64,000 nucleotides of DNA from Neobacillus sp. PS3-34 (GTDB lineage Bacteria; Bacillota; Bacilli; Bacillales; Cytobacillaceae), in the NCBI RefSeq assembly GCF_030915465.1, contig NZ_CP133267.1, positions 3,130,501 through 3,194,500 of the forward strand. The letters run 5' to 3'. The notes below the pieces were generated by a model. The model searched no databases. It was not told the origin of the DNA and saw only the letters and a program-made list of their open reading frames with translations. Every line of letters starts with the position of its first letter. Position 1 is the stretch's first letter. Position numbers and translations under genes: made by a program. Below, piece by piece: positions 37,065 to 46,365 of this stretch.

Positions 37065-38603
37065 ATGAGTAGTCCATTTAAAGCAAAAAGTACAATTTTA
37101 GTTTTTGCAATGGCCATGGGACTTTTGATGGCCGCACTAGACAATACAATCGTTTCAGCTTGTATTAGCAGTGTTATTAAAGATTTAAGCGGTTTTGATT
37201 CCATGAGCTGGGTGTTCACCTCCTATATGCTTGCCTCAACAAGCACTATGCTGATTTTTGGAAAGTTATCGGATATTTTGGGACGAAAGCTCTTTTATCT
37301 CATCGGAATTGCATTTTTTCTCATTGGATCGGCGTTGTGCGGTCAGGCCCAAAGCATGGCAGAATTGATTGGATTTAGAGCGGTTCAGGGAATCGGCTCA
37401 GGAGCTTTATTCCCGATTAGTTTTTCTATTATCTACGCTGCCTTTCCAGATCAAAAGCAAGCAGCAAAGCTGACAGGTGTGTTCGCTGGCATTTTTGGGA
37501 TTTCCTCAGTTTTGGGTCCTCAGCTGGGAACATTCATTACATCTCATTTCAGCTGGCGCTGGTGCTTCTATGTCAATGTTCCATTCGGTATAGTATCGTT
37601 CCTGCTTCTCTTGTTCGCCGTTAAAGAGTCTAAAGCATCCAAAAAGCCTTCGATCGATTATCTTGGTACTTTGTTACTGGTTTTCTCCACGGTCTCACTA
37701 ATGCTGGGCTTAACGTGGGGAGGAAAAGATTATGCATGGAATTCCTGGCAAATTCTAGGGCTTTTTGCATTAAGTCTGGTAGGAATATGTATGTTTTTAA
37801 TGGTTGAAATGAAAGTTAAAGAACCAATCCTTCCGCTTGCCATCTACAAAAACTCTGTCGTCAGCGGAATCAGTATCTTGTCTTTTATTCAAGGTGTCGT
37901 CATGTTTTCGGCTATCAGTTATATACCTATTTTCTCCGTTGCCGTTTTGGGGCACAAAAACTCAAACTCTATGTTGACGCCTTTAATGCTTTCACTTTTG
38001 GTCGGGGCAAGTCTTGCTGGCGGGCTAATGTTCAAGCTATCATACCGCACTTTGCTTGGCGGATCGTCTTTAATTGGTGCAGTTGCGATTTACTTCCTTA
38101 TGACAGCCAGCCATTCAGCCAGCTCCTTGTATATGATTACTGTCATGATCGTGATGGGTGTCTGCTCTATCGGGCCTTTGATGAGCATGTCTCAAATGGG
38201 TATCGCTCAAAACGTAAGCGAAGAATATGTTGGACTTTCTTCTTCTTTAGGTGGGTTTTGGCGGAATATCGGCGCTGTGGTTGGAACATCGATTACTGCG
38301 ACTGTAGTAAACAACCAATTTAAAGCCATTCTTCAAAAAAATGCGGCTGAAGCCCATATTCCTGCTGATAAAGTAGATTCTCTTGCGAATCCCCAGCTGA
38401 TTATGAATGCCAAAGATTCACTTCCTGCTCCTTGGATTCACACACTGCAGGATTCGTTGGGAACAGCCATCAATCACGGTTATATTGTTGCATTCACGTT
38501 TGCCGTACTGGCCATTTTCGTTTCACTCGCCATTAAAGGCAAGGCGAGCCCGCGTACTTTAGAAACAAAAGCTGCTACTTCCTCAGCATCTCTAGTCGAT
38601 TAA
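37065..38603 (+). CDS. DHA2-family MFS multidrug transporter (EmrB/QacA type)
   Basis: A 512-residue pump with 14 predicted membrane helices. LLMAALDNTIVSACISSVIK is the helix-1 motif of the DHA2 group; GKLSDILGRKLFYLIG is the loop 2-3 motif; GVFGISSVLGPQLG-like antiporter motif reads GIFGISSVLGPQLGTFI. It likely exports lipophilic drugs using protons. The ATG at 37065 follows GGGGAG. Cotranscribed with the TetR repressor. Confidence 0.9.
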   Translation: MSSPFKAKSTILVFAMAMGLLMAALDNTIVSACISSVIKDLSGFDSMSWVFTSYMLASTSTMLIFGKLSDILGRKLFYLIGIAFFLIGSALCGQAQSMAELIGFRAVQGIGSGALFPISFSIIYAAFPDQKQAAKLTGVFAGIFGISSVLGPQLGTFITSHFSWRWCFYVNVPFGIVSFLLLLFAVKESKASKKPSIDYLGTLLLVFSTVSLMLGLTWGGKDYAWNSWQILGLFALSLVGICMFLMVEMKVKEPILPLAIYKNSVVSGISILSFIQGVVMFSAISYIPIFSVAVLGHKNSNSMLTPLMLSLLVGASLAGGLMFKLSYRTLLGGSSLIGAVAIYFLMTASHSASSLYMITVMIVMGVCSIGPLMSMSQMGIAQNVSEEYVGLSSSLGGFWRNIGAVVGTSITATVVNNQFKAILQKNAAEAHIPADKVDSLANPQLIMNAKDSLPAPWIHTLQDSLGTAINHGYIVAFTFAVLAIFVSLAIKGKASPRTLETKAATSSASLVD

Positions 38604-38649
38604 GTCCATGTTGGGATGGAACAACGGATATAGTGGAATTAACTGTGAA

Positions 38650-38680
38650 GCAGGCTGCCGGCAATCGGCAGCCTGCTGTG
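38650..38680 (+). terminator. Terminator after the MFS pump
   Basis: GCAGGCTGCCG and CGGCAGCCTGC form eleven perfect pairs; TGTGTTT follows. Confidence 0.75.
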
Positions 38681-38783
38681 TTTACCGGAATAGAACAGAT
38701 TGTTTTATATGTCGAACGTTATAAATGGCAAATAAGGGTATATTAAGTTTAGTTGTTTTAAATATGAATGAGGAGATGATAGT

Positions 38784-39182
38784 ATGAAATCTTTTGTAGT
38801 CGGGTTTCACCAGGAGGATAATGTGGATTCCATGCAAATTCAGAAGTTAAATGAGGCTGATTTTGAAAAAGCCACTGAGGGCGGAACAAGACATCTGTTT
38901 GACCTGGACACGAATATCGGCTTTTTTGTTTTTTTTGATGCAGAGGATGCAGACGGGGACGTTTCCCACCTGATAATTCAATACGAGGAAGGCAATGATG
39001 ATCCGAGTGCCTGTTACTCCTTTCAAATGAAGGATTACTATGAATTCATGGCATTATATTTAAATGATCTTGAGTTCAATGAGGAAGTAAGTGAAGAGGA
39101 AGATGAAGCATACGGACCAGTTCACCATCTAGCCCACCTTCTGTATCATATTGTGGAGGAAGGCCAATCTTTAGAAGTATAG
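38784..39182 (+). CDS. Unrecognised acidic cytosolic protein
   Basis: A 132-residue soluble protein, very rich in Asp and Glu (NEEVSEEEDEAYGP). It has no signal peptide, membrane helix or known motif. Ribosome site GAGGAGATG precedes the ATG, and a strong terminator follows, so it is a real single gene. I can give no function. Confidence 0.7.
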   Translation: MKSFVVGFHQEDNVDSMQIQKLNEADFEKATEGGTRHLFDLDTNIGFFVFFDAEDADGDVSHLIIQYEEGNDDPSACYSFQMKDYYEFMALYLNDLEFNEEVSEEEDEAYGPVHHLAHLLYHIVEEGQSLEV

Positions 39183-39206
39183 AAATTAAGATTATAAATA
39201 ATTTAG

Positions 39207-39246
39207 AAAGCTGTCCCAAACTTATAGAGGGGACAGCTTTTTATTT
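39207..39246 (+). terminator. Terminator of the acidic protein gene
   Basis: AAAGCTGTCC and GGACAGCTTT pair; TTATTTG follows. Confidence 0.85.
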
Positions 39247-39348
39247 GTTAAGAAGGAAAACTGGAAAAGAATAAATTATTTCTTCCCTTTTTACGTCTTC
39301 TATCTGAAGTTATCCTTTTCTTAACGATATTTAAAAGGAGAGATAGTA

Positions 39349-40329
39349 ATGGGTGATATTAAGGTAGGGATTATTGGAGCAGGTGCAGTGGGAGAAACGA
39401 TGCTTAAGGCTTTTCAGGAACATTCTGAAACAATAGTAGCGGGAGTCACAGATGGGAATTTAGAAAGGCTCCATCATGTAGCCGCGAAATACAATATAAC
39501 CCCATATAAAAATTCAAAAGAGTTAGTGTCTGATGATCAAATAGATTTAATCTACGTAGCCGTGCCGCCAAACTTTCATTATCCGTTAACTTTAGAAGCA
39601 TTAAATCATAATAAGCATGTTTTATGTGAAAAGCCACTTGCAAATTCCTTAGAAGAAGCAAAAATAATGATGGATGAGGCGGTAAAAAGGAATCTTATAC
39701 ATGCGGTAAATTTCCCGACCATATACCGTCCAGCATTTAAAAAATTAATGCAGTATAAGGAAGCAGGATTCCTAGGGAAGCTGCGGCGAATTGAGGTGCA
39801 TTGCCAATTTGAAGAGTGGCCGCGTCCTTGGCAGCACAATAGCTGGATCACTTCCCGTAGCCAGGGGGGATTTGTCAGGGAAGTATTTCCTCACTACATT
39901 CAGATGATACAGCAGCTATTTGGCAAATTGCATGGTATTCAGTCCATTTTAGAATATCCTTCCGATCAACTCCTCTGTGAAACCGGCGCTTTGGTGACTG
40001 CAAAGCTTGAAGACGGAACCTCGGTTTTAATAAATGGACTGTCGGGCATTGGGGTGAAGGAGAAAATTCGGTTTGAACTTTTTGGGACAGAAGGATTTTT
40101 GTCACTAAATGACTGGATGGAATTATTGGTTTCTAGAAGAGGAAAAGAACCAATAAGGGCAGAATTGCCTGCCGAAAATCATTTACAAAACTTCATTTGT
40201 GACTTAGTAAAAGCTATAAAACGTGAGGCATCTGAAATAGTGACTTTCAACCATGGTTGTGAAGTTCAGTCTGTGCTCGACAAAATTCTTTTCCAAGCAG
40301 GTTCCCATTTTTCAAGTGATAAGGAGTAG
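39349..40329 (+). CDS. Gfo/Idh/MocA-family NAD(P)-dependent oxidoreductase
   Basis: A 326-residue enzyme with an N-terminal Rossmann fold (VGIIGAGAVGETMLKAF), the catalytic-loop motif HVLCEKPLANSLEEAK, and a C-terminal alpha/beta domain. The substrate is probably a sugar or cyclitol but unknown. Start follows AAAGGAGAG. Five bases separate it from the M20 peptidase gene, so the two are cotranscribed. Confidence 0.85.
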   Translation: MGDIKVGIIGAGAVGETMLKAFQEHSETIVAGVTDGNLERLHHVAAKYNITPYKNSKELVSDDQIDLIYVAVPPNFHYPLTLEALNHNKHVLCEKPLANSLEEAKIMMDEAVKRNLIHAVNFPTIYRPAFKKLMQYKEAGFLGKLRRIEVHCQFEEWPRPWQHNSWITSRSQGGFVREVFPHYIQMIQQLFGKLHGIQSILEYPSDQLLCETGALVTAKLEDGTSVLINGLSGIGVKEKIRFELFGTEGFLSLNDWMELLVSRRGKEPIRAELPAENHLQNFICDLVKAIKREASEIVTFNHGCEVQSVLDKILFQAGSHFSSDKE

Positions 40330-40334
40330 ATTTC

Positions 40335-41782
40335 ATGTCTAAACTGATAGAGAGATTGCGAGATTTTAGAGTGGGAAATAATGAGAAAATATTAACTGAA
40401 TTAATCGAGTTCATTAAGATTCCCAACAATGTGTTTAAACCTAAGCAAATTCAGGAGAATGCGGCAGTATTAAAAAAGATGATGGAAAGGAGGGGAATTG
40501 CAACAGAGTTATGGACTACACCACAGGGACGCCCGCTTGTCTATGGGGAACTAACTTCAAGCAGAGCCAATAAGACGGTATTAATTTACGGGCACTATGA
40601 CGGAGTCCCGGCAGAGGAACCTGAGTGGCATTCCTCTCCTTACGACCCTGTATTAAGAAAGGACATCACAGCCGTTGATAGAGCATTTACGCTCGAAGAA
40701 GCATTGCCAATCATGGATGATTCGTGGAGACTTTTTGGACGTTCGTCCGCGGATTCCAAGAACGCGATCATATCTATTTTAACCGCTTTGGATTTTCTAG
40801 CTTCTCAGGGTAAGGAGCCATCTATTAATCTTAAATTTTTATTCGACGGTGAAGAAGAGGTTGAATCACCGGGCTTAGCAGAGTGTATCAAAAGGAATAG
40901 AGAAAAGCTTGCCTGTAATCTGGTCATCTCCGCATCGGGTGAAACGCATCAAAGCGGCTTGCCAACGGTAGAATTGGGGGTTCGCGGAATGCTCATGTTT
41001 GATATAAAGGTCCATACTATGGCATCTGACCTTCACAGCGGACATTTTGGGAATTTCGCTCCTAATGCCATTCTCCAGTTGGCACAGCTCCTTAATATGC
41101 TAAAAGGGAAGGATGGATTTGTCTCCATACCAGGATTTTATGAGGATGTCATTTCCTTATCCGAATTGGAGCTTGAGGCAATTGAAAAAATACCGGCAAT
41201 AGAAGACGAAATCAGTAGAAAATATGGTATTAAAGCATCTGAAATACAAGGAAATTCACTCCAGCACCTCATTAATCTTCCTACTTTTAATATTCGCGGG
41301 ATTGAAGGCGGCTTTACGGGGGCATCAGCAAGAAACATTATTCCCGCTTCGGCCAATGCGGAAGTGGATATCCGCCTGGTAAAGGGAATGCAGCCGGAGC
41401 AAATATTTATTAAAATAAAAAAATATATTCAGGAAATGAATTGGATGGTTACCGAAAAGGAGCCATCTAAGGAAGAATTGCTTAATTACGGTGGATTGTG
41501 CAACTCAACATGAAGGCGGGTTTTCCTGCAACAAAAACGGATATGAGCTCCAAAGAAGCTGAATTTGTTATTAATGCCTTAAAATCAGTGTGTGGTGAAG
41601 AGATTGCTGTCTTACCGACAGAGGGCGGCAGCCTGCCTTTGTATTTATTCGAACAAAATGAGCAGCCCGTAATCGGACTGCCTACTTCAAACTATGATTG
41701 CAGACAGCATACGTATGATGAAAACTTACAACTGAAGTATTTTTTTCGTGCAATTGAGATATTTGCAAGTCTGTTTGAATGA
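40335..41782 (+). CDS. M20-family metallopeptidase (dipeptidase/acylase type); one frameshift
   Basis: About 482 residues. Metal-binding and catalytic motifs: IYGHYDGVPA (His and Asp), GRSSADSKNAI (Asp), the general base in LFDGEEEVESPGL, and the lid/dimer domain (HTMASDLHSGHFGNFAPNA). The C-terminal metal ligand is in IGLPTSNYDCRQHTYDENL. The frame breaks near 41503-41506 (NYGGL then VQLNMKAGFPATK), one base missing and not at a GGCC. Likely cleaves an N-acyl or dipeptide bond. Start follows AAGGAG inside the upstream stop. Confidence 0.85.
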
Positions 41783-41803
41783 ACGTCAATGCTTGTTCAA
41801 AAA

Positions 41804-42443
41804 AAGAACCCCATTAAGTTTACTAACGGGTTTACTTTAGAGGTGCAAACATTGTAAAACACATATGAAAACGCACTTGAATTCACGATATAATTCACAG
41901 TGCGTTTTTTATTGCTTAATCAACATTTTGGCAAATTTTAATTGCTTATTTTGTCTTAATTCACATAGTAAATCACAGGGTATGAAATAATTATTGGAGG
42001 GTGTGTGAATTATTTGTGATTTAATTTGAAGTCTTATCCTTAATTGAGTAACCAGTGATATTTAAAATAAGCGGAGATTTTTCGTTTAGACTGCGTAATA
42101 GAGTTCAATTCGGGGTATATAAGCGGAGGTTTTCCGATTAAGCAAAGCAAAATTAACCATTTTCACGTTTTTCGAGTCAATAGTCGGAATCTCTCCGTCT
42201 ATTTAAGCTATTTTCAGGGCTATTTTCTAATTAAGAGAAAATTCTCCGCTTATTTACCAAACTCACTTTAGCGTCTAATGGGGGTTTAGTGAAAAAAAGA
42301 AAATTCAAAAAAAGGCTTAAAGTATTTGCATCTCTAAGCCTTTTTGACAGTGAAGTTTATGTGATTTGCTATTTGATTTGTTCTGCGATTTGCCGTTTTG
42401 TACCTTACAAGTAAACCCGTTGTAAGTTTACACTGGGGTTCTT
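41804..42443. mobile_element. Non-coding element bounded by long terminal inverted repeats
   Basis: The left end AAGAACCCCATTAAGTTTAC, then ACGGGTTTACTT and AGGTGCAAA, is matched in reverse complement by the right end (AAGAACCCCAGTGTAAAC, ACGGGTTTACTT, AGGTACAAA) at 42396-42443. Inside are several GTGATTT/GTGAATT copies in both orientations and AAGCGGAG at 42069 and 42121 with inverted copies near 42192 and 42243. No reading frame of coding quality is present. It fills the entire gap after the peptidase gene and ends on the stop codon of the next gene. I infer a non-autonomous mobile or structured element. Confidence 0.55.
42308..42346 (+). terminator. Terminator-like hairpin inside the inverted-repeat element
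   Basis: AAAAAGGCTTA and TAAGCCTTTTT form eleven perfect pairs with A and T flanks; active in either direction. Confidence 0.7.
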
Positions 42444-42673
42444 CAATCTTCGTCCTTAATATCCAAATCCTCAGGAATGGGTTCACTTTTTAATTCTTCA
42501 ACCAATTGTTTATACTTTTCAAGCTGCTGAAAATGATTGTTGAACTGCTCTTTATAAACCAAATATTGTTCACCGTCGAATATGGCGCGGATTCGCTTTT
42601 GGCGAATCATGTTTTCAATCTGCGCTTCGGGCATGGATAGATATTCTGCCGTTTCTTTTATGGAAAGATACAT
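42443..42673 (-). CDS. Excisionase-type small DNA-binding protein
   Basis: A 76-residue protein with a MerR/excisionase-like helix-turn-helix: MYLSIKETAEYLSMPEAQIE then NMIRQKRIRAIFDGEQYLVY. The C-terminal half is a charged helix. Such proteins occur in mobile elements but also as chromosomal regulators. Ribosome site AGAGGTG. The stop codon touches the right end of the inverted-repeat element, so a link is possible but unproven. Confidence 0.7.
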   Translation of the reverse strand: MYLSIKETAEYLSMPEAQIENMIRQKRIRAIFDGEQYLVYKEQFNNHFQQLEKYKQLVEELKSEPIPEDLDIKDED

Positions 42674-42735
42674 TTGCTACACCTCTATCCTTAAATATAC
42701 AGGAATATTGCCATGGAGGAAATGATTCAAATAGA

Positions 42736-42767
42736 AAAAGCAGATCCTGGAGCGATCTGCTTTTTTC
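42736..42767. terminator. Bidirectional terminator beside the small secreted protein gene
   Basis: AAAAAGCAGATC and GATCTGCTTTTTT pair perfectly. It lies directly after the stop of the minus-strand gene at 42772. Confidence 0.85.
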
Positions 42768-42771
42768 CTTT

Positions 42772-43023
42772 TTATTTTTGAATCATGCAGTCAGGAGCAG
42801 CATCTTCTTTCTTTAGTGCTTTAGCACAATCTTTATGCATTTCCTTTAATTCTTTCTCAGTTAATTCAGGGTGCTTTTCCTGCATGAACGGAAGCATTTC
42901 CTTAAAGTCCTTCATTGCACATGCAATTTCTCCGCTTTTTGCCATTACTCCTGTTCCAAGTCCAAGTATTAAAACTGCCGCAAAGATGCCTGAGATTAAT
43001 TTTTTCACCTTACTCACTCCCAT
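42772..43023 (-). CDS. Small secreted protein of unknown function
   Basis: About 83 residues: MGVSKVKKLISGIFAAVLIL then GLGTGVMAKSGE is a signal peptide with an AKS-type cleavage site. The mature part holds ELTEKELKEMHKDCAKALKK and three cysteines (IACAM, HKDCAK, PDCMI). No family recognised with confidence. A GTG at residue 6 (VKKLIS) with GGGAG upstream is an alternative start. Confidence 0.6.
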   Translation of the reverse strand: MGVSKVKKLISGIFAAVLILGLGTGVMAKSGEIACAMKDFKEMLPFMQEKHPELTEKELKEMHKDCAKALKKEDAAPDCMIQK

Positions 43024-43296
43024 AATTGAATTCCCTTCAAGAATATTTTTACATAATTTTTCATTCGGAAGCAGAGTAGGTTGTGACAAGAAATGAAATC
43101 TTTTGTGAAATCGAAATTGTTATAATTACATGAAAAGGAACTTGAGTCATTCTGGATATCTGAACATATTATTTTACTGCTACTCAGGCGGTATTTTTAA
43201 GGGGGAGAATTGTTTGAAATGATTATACCAACGGCTTTCTAACACATAGATAGTGTTATAATAAGCTGGTATGAGTATCAAATGGGAGGTATTAAT

Positions 43297-44117
43297 ATGC
43301 AGGATGGTCTTTATCCTTTAAACCCGATCGCTTTTCACTTAGGTCCAATCAGTGTCCATTGGTATGGAATTATTATTGGGTTTGGAGCGTTATTAGGCTT
43401 ATATTTAGCAACAAATGAATGCAAAAAAAGGGGAGTTTCACCCGATGCACTTGTTGATTTAATTACTTTTGCCCTGCCGATTGCCATTATTTCTGCAAGA
43501 ATCTATTATGTACTATTTGAATGGGGTTATTTTAAAAATCATTTATCCGAGATACCGGCTATTTGGAATGGTGGGATAGCAATTCACGGTGGGTTAATTG
43601 GTGCGTTAACAACAGCATTTGTTTTTACCAGAATAAAGAAAATTTCATTTTGGAAGCTAGCAGACATTACAGCTCCAAGTATATTGCTCGGACAAGCAAT
43701 TGGGAGATGGGGGAACTTTATGAACCAGGAAGCTCATGGCGCCCCGTTTCAAGAACCTTCCTTGAAAATTTGCATATTCCAACGTTTATCATTAACCAAA
43801 TGAATATTGAGGGTGTATATTATCAACCTACCTTTTTGTATGAGTCACTTTGGAGTTTTATTGGCGTTATCATTCTTATTTCTTTACGGAAAGCAAACCT
43901 TCGAAGAGGAGAACTGTTTCTTACATATTTAATCTGGTACTCCATCGGCCGTTTCTTTATTGAGGGAATGAGAACGGACAGCTTGATGCTGACCAGTGAT
44001 TTAAGAATTGCACAAGTCATTTCCATAATGATTATTTTAGCTAGTATATCGCTCATTCTTGTGAGAAGAATAAAGGGATTAGCTACCGAGAGATATCTGA
44101 CAAATAAAGAGGTATAA
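43297..44117 (+). CDS. lgt: Prolipoprotein diacylglyceryl transferase; one frameshift
   Basis: About 273 residues, seven membrane helices. Visible: [34 protein letters not shown] and the Lgt signature [13 protein letters not shown]. After repair [20 protein letters not shown] and [12 protein letters not shown] follow. The frame breaks at 43736-43746, where GGCGCCCCG should be GGCGGCCCCG; the restored sequence contains GGCC. The enzyme attaches diacylglycerol to lipobox cysteines. The ATG at 43297 follows GGGAGG. The genome may hold another lgt, since this one lies in an unusual setting beside DUF202 and TlpA genes. Confidence 0.88.
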
Positions 44118-44124
44118 AGACTGT

Positions 44125-44517
44125 ATGAAAGAGAAAGAAAATGGCCAGCAAACAATTGATTCACGATATATTCAGCAGCATTTGGCGAATGAACGTACCT
44201 ATTTAGCGTGGGTCCGAACAAGTATCACAATTATTGGGGTAGGATTTTTAATAACAAATCTTCATTTCACAACTCTTGCCAACAAAATAATAATCGGGGA
44301 TTTTTTAGCCAAAATTATTGGCTTAGCTTCTATTATAGTGGGGATTATTTCCCTCATACTGACCACCATCAGCTATTTCGCAAAAGGGAAGGATATTAAT
44401 CAGCAGACCTTTATGTTTTCGAAGCAATTGGTCATTTTCCTGTCGTTTTCCCTTATTCTTATCTTCTTTGTGTTCACGGCATACTATTTGTTTGTTTGGG
44501 GATTAATCGGCAAATAA
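44125..44517 (+). CDS. DUF202 (YidH-like) membrane protein
   Basis: A 130-residue protein with three membrane helices. The segment YIQQHLANERTYLAWVRTSI and then TIIGVGFLI is the DUF202 signature. Function unknown. It starts seven bases after lgt and is probably cotranscribed with it. Confidence 0.82.
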   Translation: MKEKENGQQTIDSRYIQQHLANERTYLAWVRTSITIIGVGFLITNLHFTTLANKIIIGDFLAKIIGLASIIVGIISLILTTISYFAKGKDINQQTFMFSKQLVIFLSFSLILIFFVFTAYYLFVWGLIGK

Positions 44518-44528
44518 AAATAAAAATC

Positions 44529-44566
44529 AAAACCTGAATCCGTTCTGGATTCAGGTTTTATGTTTT
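44529..44566. terminator. Terminator between DUF202 and tlpA-like genes
   Basis: AAAACCTGAATC and GATTCAGGTTTT pair perfectly, with ATGTTTTT on the right; convergent genes share it. Confidence 0.85.
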
Positions 44567-44596
44567 TACTCTCTGAAGTGGAAATCAGGCTTTACA

Positions 44597-45187
44597 TTAA
44601 TTAATGCTATCCATAAAACTCTTCATGGTGTCTTCGTCCATAGGGCCAACAATTTTCTGTTGAATGATTCCTTTTGTATCAATGATATAACTAGTTGGTA
44701 TCGTAAACGCCTGATATTTAGTTCCAATCATTCCTGTATCGTCAAGAACTACTGGGAATGTGAGCTTATAATCATGAATAAAGCTTCGGATGACGTCCGT
44801 TCCTTTATCCATACTGGTTAGATTTACTGAGAGGATGGTAACACCTTTATCTTTATTCGCTACATAATAATTCTCCATATGAGGCATTTCAGCTTTACAA
44901 GGCGGACACCAAGTTGCCCAGAAATTTAAAATGACCTTTTCCCCTCTTAACTCTGACAGCTTTATCTTTTCTCCGCTTAAAGTAGATAACTCAAAATCTG
45001 GAGCAGGGGTTCCGACGTCAAGGGAAGTGATTTTGGTACCAGGAATATCTTTGCTAGTAGTTGATGCCTCTTCTGATTGGATTTGCTGTTTTTGTTCTTC
45101 ATTGTTTGCATATGTTTTCCATAGGTTAACTGCCACGATGGCGATTGAAAGAGCGATAATGGAATAGGATAATAATTTTTTATTCAA
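44597..45187 (-). CDS. TlpA/ResA-type membrane-anchored thiol-disulfide reductase
   Basis: A 196-residue protein with an N-terminal anchor (residues 5-22) and an extracytoplasmic thioredoxin fold. The redox motif WATWCPPCKAEMPHM has Cys94 and Cys97; the cis-proline is in TIPTSYIID. It acts outside the membrane in cytochrome, copper or sulfur thiol chemistry. It overlaps the upstream membrane-protein gene by four bases (ATGA), so they form an operon. Confidence 0.88.
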   Translation of the reverse strand: MNKKLLSYSIIALSIAIVAVNLWKTYANNEEQKQQIQSEEASTTSKDIPGTKITSLDVGTPAPDFELSTLSGEKIKLSELRGEKVILNFWATWCPPCKAEMPHMENYYVANKDKGVTILSVNLTSMDKGTDVIRSFIHDYKLTFPVVLDDTGMIGTKYQAFTIPTSYIIDTKGIIQQKIVGPMDEDTMKSFMDSIN

Positions 45188-45804
45188 GCTTCCTGTCCCT
45201 CCTTGGAAAAATATTGGGTAATAATATGGACAAAGTTAATGAAAATAAACGAAAGATTATAAGAAACCATCAACTTGTCAAAAAAGCTTAAGAAAAGAAG
45301 ATCCATGAGAAAGAAAAAAAGAATCATTTGGTTTGCTATCTTCAGCGTTTTTTTTCTACCGATATATTCATACAGGGTATATCCCAGCAAAATAGCTGTT
45401 TGAATTCCGGCTAACATAAAGTTTTGTTCTAATAAATTAAAAACTATTTGGAAAGCAAAAAAGGTGAGCATCAATAAGAAGGTCGTTTCATCTAACAAAT
45501 TAGGCTTGTTTTTTTTGTATAATCTAAAAAGGTAAATTGCTATAAATACGGCTGCAATCAGTTGGCCTTTGCTTCCCCCATTAAAATAAATCAGTGACAT
45601 CGGGAAATTGATAAAAAGGGAAAAGTTTAATATGGCGTAGCTCAGCTTATAGATAATAACAAACAATAGCAGGCTATTCCAATACCAATCACCTGGCTGC
45701 TTTTTTTCTTTTCCAAAAAATACAAAATAACTAATGATCACAGCTAAAATGATAGCTAGCAGGGAAGCAGGCACATTCCATCGGCCGATAGTAAAGTAAC
45801 TCAA
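45184..45804 (-). CDS. Polytopic membrane protein coupled to the TlpA-like gene
   Basis: A 206-residue protein with about six membrane helices and no catalytic motif I recognise; INFPMSLIYFNGGSKGQLIA may be a distant Lgt-like or prolipoprotein-transferase-like segment, but this is weak. Ribosome site AAAGGAG lies before the ATG. It is translationally coupled to the thioredoxin gene and has a TACCC-N4-GGGTA operator about 95 bases upstream. Confidence 0.65.
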   Translation of the reverse strand: MSYFTIGRWNVPASLLAIILAVIISYFVFFGKEKKQPGDWYWNSLLLFVIIYKLSYAILNFSLFINFPMSLIYFNGGSKGQLIAAVFIAIYLFRLYKKNKPNLLDETTFLLMLTFFAFQIVFNLLEQNFMLAGIQTAILLGYTLYEYIGRKKTLKIANQMILFFFLMDLLFLSFFDKLMVSYNLSFIFINFVHIITQYFSKEGQEA

Positions 45805-45897
45805 GAATTATATTGCTCCTTTCAGTGATAGTTATGAAATATAAAAATCCATTAAGATTTTTGTGACGATCATTCGTTTATAACAATTATAAAATAT

Positions 45898-45919
45898 AAA
45901 TTACCCAGAGGGGTAATTT
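45898..45919. promoter_or_regulatory. CstR-type operator upstream of the TlpA-like operon
   Basis: AAATTACCC and GGGTAATTT form nine perfect pairs around AGAG. The TACCC-N4-GGGTA form matches operators of the CsoR/CstR repressor family and recurs at 46299-46320. Confidence 0.75.
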
Positions 45920-46084
45920 ACCAAATTTTATTTAATGTAAGGCGGTTTTCTAAAAGATTGTTGTTTTGTAAATAGGTTTTTAAAAGCAAATCGTTGAAAA
46001 AGAAGTTGATTGAAACGGAAGGTGCGAGCTCCTCGAAAATGCTCTCGCATTTCCTTCGTGCGGTGTTGATTCTAGGAAGCAGAT

Positions 46085-46190
46085 TCAACGTCCTGCGGGA
46101 GAAGCGGGACAGGTGAGACCCCGCAGGCGCTGTGCGCCGGGGAGGCTCACCGCCCGCCCCGCGGAAAGCGAGCATCCTGGAGTGAAAATC
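46085..46190. repeat. GC-rich dispersed repeat, family B, copy 2
   Basis: Same blocks as 13436-13558: TCCTGCGGGAG, GCGGGACAGGTGAGACCCC, GGAGGCTCACCGCC, CCCCGCGGAAAGCGAG. It fills most of the gap between the two CstR-type operators, and any reading frame in it is an artefact of its base composition. Confidence 0.8.
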
Positions 46191-46293
46191 AAATACTCCT
46201 TAAATAGCAACAAAGTATACGAAAACAGCCTAATGTAAAAAGAGTAACTCATCAAATGCAATAAATGTTTTTAAAATATCATTGATGAGAATG

Positions 46294-46322
46294 TTGACAA
46301 TATACCCTTTGGGGTATATTAT
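46294..46322 (+). promoter_or_regulatory. Promoter with embedded CstR-type operator
   Basis: TTGACA at 46294-46299 and TATTAT at 46317-46322 are 17 bases apart. The spacer is a perfect nine-base-arm palindrome AATATACCC-TTTG-GGGTATATT (46299-46320). A repressor bound here would block polymerase. It drives the degenerate rhodanese at 46366. Confidence 0.85.
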
Positions 46323-46365
46323 AAATCATGTGCTCCAATAAAAATTAAATAAAAGGTGAAAACAA

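Noticed and set aside
41783..42442. CRISPR-like array from the repeated GTGATTT and AAGCGGAG motifs
   Set aside because: Repeats are short, irregular in spacing and in both orientations, with no cas genes.
42443..42673. Prophage or integrative element suggested by the excisionase-type protein
   Set aside because: No integrase, phage structural gene or attachment site is near; only the inverted-repeat element adjoins it.
45918..46175. Open frame of 85 residues on the minus strand
   Set aside because: It lies inside the GC-rich repeat and is rich in Arg and Pro from base composition. It has no ribosome site and no recognisable family.
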